Of a stretch of DNA of 12,095 nucleotides, positions 6,966-12,095 are shown piece by piece (the stretch's first letter is position 1; each line of letters opens with the position of its first letter). The notes under the pieces are model-generated. The model saw only the letters and a program-made list of their open reading frames with translations. It was not told the DNA's origin and ran no database searches. The translations under genes were made by a program, and so were the position numbers. This DNA is from Algivirga pacifica (GTDB lineage: Bacteria; Bacteroidota; Bacteroidia; Cytophagales; Flammeovirgaceae). Where the stretch lies: the NCBI RefSeq assembly GCF_039543525.1, contig NZ_BAABJX010000074.1, forward strand, positions 1 through 12,095, in the 5' to 3' direction.

Positions 6966-7044
6966 GAAATGTATTTTCTCAATAAGACCCTAGATCTCTA
7001 GACTCATTTTGTGATAAATTTTAGTCGCTTAAAAGTGATTATTC
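6966..7044. other. Convergence junction of the two arrays
   Basis: Sequence between the broken + strand repeat and the end of the last minus-strand gene. AT-rich, with no cassette terminator, Rhs fragment or gene. It is where both arrays stop. Confidence 0.55.
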
Positions 7045-7449
7045 TTACCAATTTTTTTCCCCTACATATTGTGCCTTCGTAATTGGAAGTTTTAAAAAAT
7101 GATACCACTTGACATCATTAATTGATCTATCATACCCTCCTAAGAATAGTACAATTCTAGGGTGTCTTTTTGAAACAGCAGCTTTATATTTCTTTCCTAT
7201 ATGATCCCATTTTTTATTATACGAGATATAGGAGAAAAATAAGTGATTAGGCGTAGACCAACCAAAACGGATATGTTGACCATATCTCATTTCTACGACC
7301 TCCCTAATTTCAACGTCGATATATTTGAATCCATATTTTTTTAATAAGTGAAAAAAATAAATATTACTCAGGGTTACAAAAGTGAAAAATATAATAAAAA
7401 AGCCCCCTAACATCAAAAGAGCTTCTATAGGGATATCTCCTATTTTCAT
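7045..7449 (-). CDS. Membrane-anchored immunity protein for tip 5
   Basis: A 134-residue protein with one strong membrane helix near the N-terminus (about residues 9-36: EALLMLGGFFIIFFTFVTLS and onward), followed by a small basic mixed domain containing several lysines, histidines and tryptophans. Its ATG overlaps the toxin TGA in a four-base ATGA junction, the classic translational-coupling arrangement. I recognise no Imm family. A membrane partner fits the Ala/Gly-rich helical tip 5. It is the last gene of the leftward array: downstream there is only about 80 bp of unremarkable AT-rich DNA before the array-to-array junction at 6966, with no normal cassette terminator. Confidence 0.74.
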   Translation of the reverse strand: MKIGDIPIEALLMLGGFFIIFFTFVTLSNIYFFHLLKKYGFKYIDVEIREVVEMRYGQHIRFGWSTPNHLFFSYISYNKKWDHIGKKYKAAVSKRHPRIVLFLGGYDRSINDVKWYHFLKLPITKAQYVGEKNW

Positions 7450-8438
7450 TGTATTTGTTGTTTTAAGTGAAGTTGTGCATTTTTCTCTACGGCTGGCATA
7501 GCAGTATTGTTTTCTAAAAAGTGAATAGTCTTTTGATTCTCTTCAAAGACTCTTTTATATCCATTCAATTGATTCTGTAGAGTATTTAAGCGTTGTTGTA
7601 TTTGCTTTCCATGGTCTATATCGAAATTTTTATAAGCGGTATTGAGATCTGATCTTAAACCTTTAACCTCAACTCCGATATCATCTATTTTTTTACTCAA
7701 ATTAATGGAAAACATTTGTGCTCTTAATAATACAAGAGAAACCGAAGCGTCAATTAGCACATGATTAGTTGACTTTCCGTATCCCCAGGCAGAAAATCCT
7801 CCAGAAACACTCACATCAAACATCGCTCCTCCAGCAGCATTGAGTAATCCCTCATTAATCGGATTCTTAGTTAAAGCAATTCCTAATTTTTGTAACCCGT
7901 AATCAAACAAATCTGCGTTTGCAATCCCCTTATAAAGGTTTCCATTATTAACAAGAGTATTCGCCAGTATATCCATCGCTAGTGCTGCTTCCGCTGCACC
8001 TGAAATATAATGTGGACCTGCAGCCATCAAACCATATCCTATTCCCTCATTAATTGGTGCATTTCCAAAATATCCAGGGTTTGACATTCTTAAATTTCGT
8101 TTATGCTGCTCTTTCCAGTTAGGAGCAACAGATAAAAATGTTTGCTTATGCGCTATTTGGCTTTGAATAGCATTATTAAAATACTTAGCTCCATTCATAT
8201 ATTGATCTTCAACACGTAACGTAGTTTCAGTCATAATACCTGTCGCATCTGCACCAACAATATAACCTTCACCCGTTAATTCACCTGCTCGTCCCATAGT
8301 AACATATGCCTCCTCTAACCCATCCAAGTCCACCGCCATAATCACCTTATTCCCCGCAAACTGATAAGGCGTATACCAAGGGTAGCTCTTGGTCAGTGGA
8401 TCCACACTCAAGAACCTCCCGATCCCCGGATTATACAA
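7446..8438 (-). CDS. Orphan Rhs C-terminal tip 5: helical, Ala/Gly-rich toxin with C-terminal coiled coil (5' partial)
   Basis: Residues 1-42 are the Rhs end (WYTPYQFAGNKVI, VDLDGLEE). As in tip 3, the repeat keeps the extra C that gives IPFGQQIQVRSF in frame; that frame runs back to a TAG inside the terminator. The middle has two small-residue-rich amphipathic or membrane-like segments (YGLMAAGPHYISGAAEAALA at about 130-150, and LLNAAGGAMFDVSVSGGFSA at about 200-220), then a hydrophobic stretch (HVLIDASVSLVLLRAQMF). The last 85 residues look like a coiled coil (KKIDDIGVEVKGLRSDL, QRLNTLQNQLNGY). A membrane-inserting or pore-type toxin is the most natural reading, backed by the membrane-bound partner. 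No family or catalytic motif is recognised. Confidence 0.72.
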   Translation of the reverse strand: MYNPGIGRFLSVDPLTKSYPWYTPYQFAGNKVIMAVDLDGLEEAYVTMGRAGELTGEGYIVGADATGIMTETTLRVEDQYMNGAKYFNNAIQSQIAHKQTFLSVAPNWKEQHKRNLRMSNPGYFGNAPINEGIGYGLMAAGPHYISGAAEAALAMDILANTLVNNGNLYKGIANADLFDYGLQKLGIALTKNPINEGLLNAAGGAMFDVSVSGGFSAWGYGKSTNHVLIDASVSLVLLRAQMFSINLSKKIDDIGVEVKGLRSDLNTAYKNFDIDHGKQIQQRLNTLQNQLNGYKRVFEENQKTIHFLENNTAMPAVEKNAQLHLKQQIQ

Positions 8439-8619
8439 GCGAAATCCGTAGTCCTGAATTAACTGTGCATTACCAAAGTCCTTGTCATTCTCTTTTCCAT
8501 TAAATCCATAGCGATAGGCATCGGTGGTAAAACTGCGGACTTGGATTTGCTGGCCAAAAGGAATTTGTATGGGGTGGAAGGGATGAAAAAAGCCTCCCTA
8601 CTTGGTGTGAGGAGGGCTT
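8313..8619 (-). repeat. Cassette repeat R5 (inverted, ancestral-frame variant)
   Basis: Inverted copy heading tip 5. It carries the extra C seen in R3, a short-loop terminator (CACACCAAG) and a QVRSF instead of QARSF codon change shared with R6. Junction type WYTPYQFAGNKVI. Confidence 0.9.
8586..8619 (-). terminator. Imperfect terminator between cassettes 6 and 5
   Basis: On the minus strand, AAGCC... pairs with ...GGCTT around a short loop with one mismatch and one wobble in the stem, followed by a T-run. It is weaker than the + strand copies. Confidence 0.65.
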
Positions 8620-8748
8620 GGGGAATTCTTAGAAACACATAAATGGTTAATATGCTTTGCTGCAAAACGGCTTGTTCAAAGAGTGCTTTGTCGCTATTGA
8701 GCCTATTAAAATAGTATTGTAAAGCTGAACTCTTTGAACAGAGGGGGT
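8620..8748 (-). repeat. 129-bp hairpin element, copy B
   Basis: Inverted copy of the element at 6809-6937. The outer 12-bp arms are perfect (8673-8684 with 8729-8740); the inner stem is reduced to GCTTT/AAAGC. It sits between the conserved CTAG..CAATT block and the terminator, which are contiguous in the cassette 3-to-4 spacer, so it looks inserted there. Confidence 0.8.
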
Positions 8749-8926
8749 AATTGCCACTAGTCTTTCTTCGAAACAGAGGTAAATACTTTCGTCATTTTTG
8801 GTTTAAGGTAATCACACCATGTAATAGTTGAATCATCTTATCTTTCTGAAAAATAGAATGTTATAAGTTTTCGTGACTACTCTCCTCATTCTCTATTCAA
8901 ATAGACTGTGTATAAGTGGGACATAT
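8749..8926 (-). other. Spacer downstream of immunity gene 6
   Basis: Together with the hairpin element this makes a 308-bp gene-free stretch. The end nearest the terminator (8750-8792) is the shared pre-terminator block. The rest is AT-rich and weakly similar to the cassette 3-to-4 spacer; I see no gene, and no promoter I would defend. Confidence 0.6.
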
Positions 8927-9589
8927 TTATTTGCAATTATCTTTCTTTTCATCTAATAAAAACACGCAATCACAAGTATGATTACTTAATTGATTACACC
9001 AACTTATATCAAAGTATTCTGTAGAGGAGTGTTTACTGTTACTGATCGATGTTTTTACATTTAATATCCCTTTCATCATGGATATATCTACAATAGAATA
9101 ATCTAAATTAAAGTATAGAGAAGGATTAAATGTTTCAGTACTAATCAATTGATAAATAGTATCTCTGTTATCATGATTAATCTCATTTAGAACGTTATAG
9201 TTCAATTCAGCCTGATGCATAAACCCTTCGCCTACTGACATTTTTTTCACCAAAATCTGATAATTTTGAGTTCTATAATCGCAAAGTTTGGTGAAAAATA
9301 ACGTATCTTTTTCATAGTACCATCTACCAAGTAGGTATTCAACACCTTGTTGATAGTAATATATATCATCTTTTAAAAAAACAAATACTGTATCATCATC
9401 ATCAAATTCACTATCATAAATAGATTCTACTTTTGGAAAAGTAATACTTTGGTGGCTAGCAGTGATGTGATATTTATCCAATAAGATGGTTCTGTTTTTA
9501 GAACATGAGCATAACAATATTAAGCTAATCAACTGAATTAGGTCCCATATTTTTAGTTCTTTCAATAACACTATTTTTATATGCTTCAT
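8927..9589 (-). CDS. Lipoprotein-like putative immunity protein for tip 6
   Basis: A 220-residue protein. From the only ATG, the N-terminus MKHIKIVLLKELKIWDLIQL is followed by ISLILLCSCSK, a lysine-containing n-region, hydrophobic stretch and possible lipobox (LCSC, lipidated Cys about 29), so envelope anchoring is likely. An internal TTG that would give a very short signal (MISLILLCSC) would reduce the toxin overlap, but it lacks a basic n-region. With the ATG, the gene overlaps the toxin by 65 bp, unusually long for this region. The mature part is beta-strand-like (FDDDDTVFVFLKDD, GRWYYEKDTLFF) and resembles small Bacteroidota lipoproteins. The partner role is from position only. A periplasmic location would imply that the tip 6 toxin acts outside the cytoplasm. 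Confidence 0.68.
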   Translation of the reverse strand: MKHIKIVLLKELKIWDLIQLISLILLCSCSKNRTILLDKYHITASHQSITFPKVESIYDSEFDDDDTVFVFLKDDIYYYQQGVEYLLGRWYYEKDTLFFTKLCDYRTQNYQILVKKMSVGEGFMHQAELNYNVLNEINHDNRDTIYQLISTETFNPSLYFNLDYSIVDISMMKGILNVKTSISNSKHSSTEYFDISWCNQLSNHTCDCVFLLDEKKDNCK

Positions 9590-10361
9590 CTTTTTTCTCT
9601 TTTATATCCTTCATGTTACTTCTTGTTTCAATATAGCGCCTTTGTATTTTTCCCATCCTAGAAGTGGGGTCTGTCTCTTTGTAAGAAGGAGAGTGACGCT
9701 TATTGCTTCCGTCTGCATATTGAGCTTTTCCATACCCCCACACATGATCTTCTGGGTTATTCATATTATCATACTTTTTTAGATGTAAATAAATTTCATG
9801 TAGGATAGCTAGCTCTTGCTCTAAAAGAGGATCCTTTGAATTGGACCCTATATAAAAAATATTAATGTTAGATTGAATTTTATCATAAATCTCTCTTTTA
9901 TCTAAATGGATCTGCTTCATATACGTAAAATACCTTACGACTTCTGAACGATCATAACGAGCTCTTTCACGCTTATTTTTAGCAGTTTCATACCCAATGA
10001 TATTTTCTGTCCATTTCGAAAGAAAATTTTTAGTGGTGAAAGTAATACCATCATTTCCATAAAAAATACCTCCCCTACCTTTATGAGAAGAATAATAAAT
10101 ATGTATTTTATCTTCTAATTCCTGTTTGGTAATTTCTTCAAAAAGTTCTCTATACAATAAATCATCATGCGATATTACATTCAAAAAAGATTTCCATACT
10201 TTTTGAGAAGCTTGATCATCAACAACAATCAATTTTTCGCCACCTTCTAAGTCAATAGATCTTATCACATCTCCCTCAGCAAATGCATACACTGAATTCC
10301 ATGGGAAAAGTTTAGCTAACGGATCCACACTCAAGAACCTCCCAATCCCCGGATTATACAA
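9525..10361 (-). CDS. Orphan Rhs C-terminal tip 6: putative HExxxH metallopeptidase toxin (5' partial)
   Basis: Unlike the other tips, the shared Rhs sequence stops early: after YNPGIGRFLSVDPL it reads AKLFPWNSVYAFAEGDVIRS and then IDLEGGE, another Rhs end type, so the tip was acquired with its own junction. The upstream frame is closed by a TGA just after the terminator T-run, and no ATG is present. The 235-residue toxin part contains HEIYLH (His188, Glu189, His193) followed by DHVWGYG (His206) and His223. A zincin-like metallopeptidase is the best guess, but the spacing is HExxxH rather than the standard HExxH, so this stays tentative. The C-terminal 45 residues are highly charged and helical. 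The 3' end overlaps the lipoprotein-like gene by 65 bp. Confidence 0.7.
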   Translation of the reverse strand: MYNPGIGRFLSVDPLAKLFPWNSVYAFAEGDVIRSIDLEGGEKLIVVDDQASQKVWKSFLNVISHDDLLYRELFEEITKQELEDKIHIYYSSHKGRGGIFYGNDGITFTTKNFLSKWTENIIGYETAKNKRERARYDRSEVVRYFTYMKQIHLDKREIYDKIQSNINIFYIGSNSKDPLLEQELAILHEIYLHLKKYDNMNNPEDHVWGYGKAQYADGSNKRHSPSYKETDPTSRMGKIQRRYIETRSNMKDIKEKKDEAYKNSVIERTKNMGPNSVD

Positions 10362-10540
10362 GCGAAAGCCGTAGTCTTGGATTAGCTGTGCATTGCCAAA
10401 GTCCTTATCGTTTTCCTTCCCATTAAATCCATAGCGATAGGCATCGGTGGTAAAACTGCGGACTTGGATTTGTTGACCAAAAGAATTTGTATGGGGCGTA
10501 GGGGATCAAAAAAGCCTCCCTACTTGGTGTGGGGAGACTA
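10317..10540 (-). repeat. Cassette repeat R6 (inverted, shortened homology)
   Basis: Inverted copy heading tip 6. Homology to the other repeats ends after FLSVDPL; downstream codons belong to a different Rhs end (LFPWNSVYAFAEG). The linker is GATCCCC with an in-frame TGA, as in R2, and the loop is the short CACACCAAG type. Confidence 0.9.
10508..10540 (-). terminator. Terminator between cassettes 7 and 6
   Basis: On the minus strand, AGTCTCCC pairs with GGGAGGCT (one G-U pair) across a short CACACCAAGTA loop, then six T residues. Confidence 0.8.
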
Positions 10541-10582
10541 ATTGTTGCTAGACTTTTTGGGAAACGGAAGCAAGTACTTTTA
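10541..10582 (-). repeat. Conserved pre-terminator block in the cassette 7-to-6 spacer
   Basis: On the minus strand it reads AAAGTACTTGCTTCCGTTTCC and then TCTAGCAACAATT immediately before the terminator, matching 5119-5160. The rest of this spacer (10583-10667) shows no gene. Confidence 0.65.
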
Positions 10583-10667
10583 TGTCCACTATTTTCTAAC
10601 AGCTCCATTGTGTGCGAACGAAGCGACACAGCTTTTCACTAAAGAAATTGGTATAAGGGGGAGCTAT

Positions 10668-10979
10668 TTAATCGTAAGGAAACTTTTCAATAATATTTTT
10701 ATCAATTAGCTCATCAATGGTATACTTTTCAAAGTCATCTTCGTAATTTATTAGCTGATATGTATGCTTCGTTGATTTATCTATTACAATTGGGTAATTA
10801 CCAACTAAAGCATCAGAAATATTTCCATTATTAAGGAAAGATTCTGAATTATATCCTATTATAAAATATTCTGAAGTTTCCCATGTATAGTCTTTATCAA
10901 TGATAATCTTATTTTTTAAACGCTCGGATAAAGAATTAAGATATTCTTTTAAAATCAATTCAATTACTGTATAATCCAT
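10668..10979 (-). CDS. Imm35-like immunity protein for tip 7
   Basis: I choose the ATG at 10979 (MDYTVIELILKEYLNSL, 103 residues). An in-frame ATG at 11015 would add 12 residues lying entirely inside the toxin gene; with 10979 the start falls two bases after the toxin TAA. The protein is short, acidic and soluble: an N-terminal helix, a strand pair (YFIIGYNSESFLNNG), then ALVGNYPIVIDKSTKHTYQL and a C-terminal helix. The GNYPIVIDK..G/H segment after a GY.S.. strand is what I recall of the Imm35 family, which is known as a partner of papain-fold toxins, exactly what lies upstream. The family call is by eye. It is presumed to bind and block the toxin in the cytoplasm. Confidence 0.8.
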   Translation of the reverse strand: MDYTVIELILKEYLNSLSERLKNKIIIDKDYTWETSEYFIIGYNSESFLNNGNISDALVGNYPIVIDKSTKHTYQLINYEDDFEKYTIDELIDKNIIEKFPYD

Positions 10980-10981
10980 TT

Positions 10982-11920
10982 TTAATTGGTTGGTAAAAAG
11001 TGCAAAGATTTCCAATCAGATAAATTTTGAGTACCTCCAGTTTGCCCATCGATAATATTAATCTTACCATTTTGATTAGCAATATTAAACACATGTCCTA
11101 AATTACTTTTCTTGTGAATACCAAAAATCACTCCTCTTTTACCTTCTCCTAAAGACATTAATTTCTTTTGATTAGTACTAGTGAACTTACTGGAGAAATG
11201 ATTTTCTAATACCTTAACATCAACAGGTCTAGGTGTATAGGTACCATCAATATCAAGAGCATAAGGCATTGCTGATGCTTTTCGTCCTTGTAGGTGAGTA
11301 TCAACGGCAATTACACAATTAGTACAATTATTTTTACCTGCACCAGGAAGTCCTGACTTATATTTACCCACATTGACGTCTTTTATACTACCAGCTAATG
11401 ATTTATTATTCCTAGTGGGATTTTTTAAGTATTGAGATACTTTTCGAGTTAATAAAGTTGCTACTAGATTCTCGTACAATATTGGGTTTGATAATAAGTC
11501 TTTGTACTCTTCAGGTCCTGCTTTATTCAAAAAGTCCTGTACTTGCTCAGACTGGTTCATTAATATTTCTGTGCCAGTCACTCCCTCCATAGCTAGATTA
11601 TAAAACTCTGCTGCACCGTTATAAATACTAAAGGTCGAGTTTCCAGTAAAAACTATCCAGTTTGCAGGATTGAGAGCACCTCCATCTAAATAAGCTCGTC
11701 GAGAAACAGTAGGAACTTCAACATTATGTAAACCAAATGTTAGTAGAGGCTTTTTATTTTTACCTTGATCTCTCAAATACCAAGGTAGCGCTTCTTCTAA
11801 ACCATCAAGATCTATAAAAGCAATCACCTTATTTCCCGCAAACTGATAAGGCGTATACCAAGGGTATTCCTTGGTCAGCGGATCCACACTCAAGAACCTC
11901 CCGATCCCCGGATTATACAA
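10982..11920 (-). CDS. Orphan Rhs C-terminal tip 7: papain-fold (glutamine deamidase/peptidase-like) toxin (5' partial)
   Basis: Residues 1-42 are the Rhs end (TKEYPWYTPYQFAGN, IDLDGLEE). The frame is open upstream to the right window edge, without an ATG. A linker of about 140 residues precedes the catalytic domain (about 195-305): NNCTNCVIAVDTHLQG with Cys199 (or Cys202) as nucleophile, GVIFGIHKK, NLGHVFNIAN with His276, and INIIDGQTGG with Asp291/Gln293. This Cys...His...Asp order and the motif sequences match the papain fold toxin 1 type (Tox-PL-like), whose members deamidate glutamine or cleave peptides in target proteins; the substrate cannot be read from sequence. The Imm35-like gene two bases downstream supports the assignment. 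No missing catalytic residue is seen. Confidence 0.85.
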   Translation of the reverse strand: MYNPGIGRFLSVDPLTKEYPWYTPYQFAGNKVIAFIDLDGLEEALPWYLRDQGKNKKPLLTFGLHNVEVPTVSRRAYLDGGALNPANWIVFTGNSTFSIYNGAAEFYNLAMEGVTGTEILMNQSEQVQDFLNKAGPEEYKDLLSNPILYENLVATLLTRKVSQYLKNPTRNNKSLAGSIKDVNVGKYKSGLPGAGKNNCTNCVIAVDTHLQGRKASAMPYALDIDGTYTPRPVDVKVLENHFSSKFTSTNQKKLMSLGEGKRGVIFGIHKKSNLGHVFNIANQNGKINIIDGQTGGTQNLSDWKSLHFLPTN

Positions 11921-12095
11921 GCGAAAGCCGTAGTCCTGAATTAGCTGCGCATTACCAAAGTCCTTGTCGTTTTCCTTTCCATTAAACCCATAGCGATAGG
12001 CATCGGTGGTAAAACTGCGGGCTTGGATTTGTTGGCCAAAAGAATTTGTATGGGGCGTAGGGGGGCAAAAAAGCCTCCCTACTTGGCAGTTGGGA
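11795..12095 (-). repeat. Cassette repeat R7 (inverted, right-most)
   Basis: Mirror image of R1: identical over the outer 63 bp, then diverging mostly by transitions. The window cuts its hairpin at the same base as at R1. Its junction is WYTPYQFAGNKVI rather than the MLTPYQFATN of R1, so similarity is strongest at the outer edge. Confidence 0.92.
12067..12095 (-). terminator. Truncated terminator hairpin at the right edge
   Basis: Exact mirror of the left-edge copy: T-run and GGGAGGCT arm present, opposite arm cut by the window end. Confidence 0.6.

Noticed and set aside
8459..8665. Minus-strand ORF of 68 codons across repeat R5 and the hairpin element
   Set aside because: It reads through the terminator and the repeat in a different frame from the Rhs codons; similar shadows occur in other repeat copies (for example 10423-10629).
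10423..10629. Minus-strand ORF of 68 codons over R6 and its spacer
   Set aside because: Same alternate-frame shadow of the cassette repeat; the Rhs frame explains the conservation.
1..12095. CRISPR array, because of the seven spaced repeats
   Set aside because: Repeats are about 300 bp, coding, change orientation and are separated by genes of over 1 kb.
1..12095. Integron-like cassette array with attC sites
   Set aside because: The hairpin is followed by a T-run and coding Rhs sequence, with no attC core sites or integrase; a terminator explains it better.

Overview
The window is a bank of seven polymorphic-toxin tips. Each cassette has the same parts in the same order: a rho-independent terminator hairpin, about 230 bp encoding the extreme C-terminal end of an Rhs core (YRYGFNGKEN, YNPGIGRFLSVDPL, then usually PYQFA.N and IDLDGLE), a unique toxin domain, and a small downstream immunity gene that overlaps, abuts or nearly touches the toxin stop. 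No full-length Rhs/YD-repeat gene, secretion gene, transposase or RNA gene is present. No in-frame ATG precedes any toxin part, so the toxin halves look like promoterless, terminator-shielded spare tips that would be expressed only after recombination onto a complete rhs gene outside the window. The Rhs consensus and AT-rich composition suggest Bacteroidota (Cytophagia/Saprospiria-like); the genus cannot be determined.

Layout. On the + strand: cassette 1 (1-1697), a deaminase-fold toxin with an ankyrin immunity protein; cassette 2 (1698-3341), an unrecognised toxin with an acidic soluble partner; cassette 3 (3342-5161), a Gly-rich toxin with a membrane-anchored partner; cassette 4 (5162-about 6965), a second Gly-rich toxin with a membrane-anchored partner. 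Reading inward on the - strand from the right end: cassette 7 (12095-10541), a papain-fold toxin with an Imm35-like protein; cassette 6 (10540-8620), a putative HExxxH metallopeptidase toxin with a lipoprotein-like partner; cassette 5 (8619-about 6966), a helical membrane-type toxin with a one-TM partner. The two arrays converge at about 6966, where a + strand terminator/repeat is cut off before its Rhs part.

Other structure. The outermost repeats are inverted relative to each other and identical for their first 63 bp, including variants absent from the inner repeats, so the block is an invertible-looking unit. A 129-bp element containing a 68-nt hairpin lies in inverted copies on both sides of cassette 5. 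It appears to have been inserted into the normal spacer just ahead of the terminator. Differences among the Rhs-coding repeats are mostly synonymous, which suggests the repeat is kept as coding sequence, or homogenised with an expressed copy, rather than decaying.

Likely working model (inference): recombination in the shared Rhs segment swaps tip plus immunity gene onto an expressed rhs gene. Immunity genes left in the bank may still protect against kin carrying those tips, if they are expressed at all.
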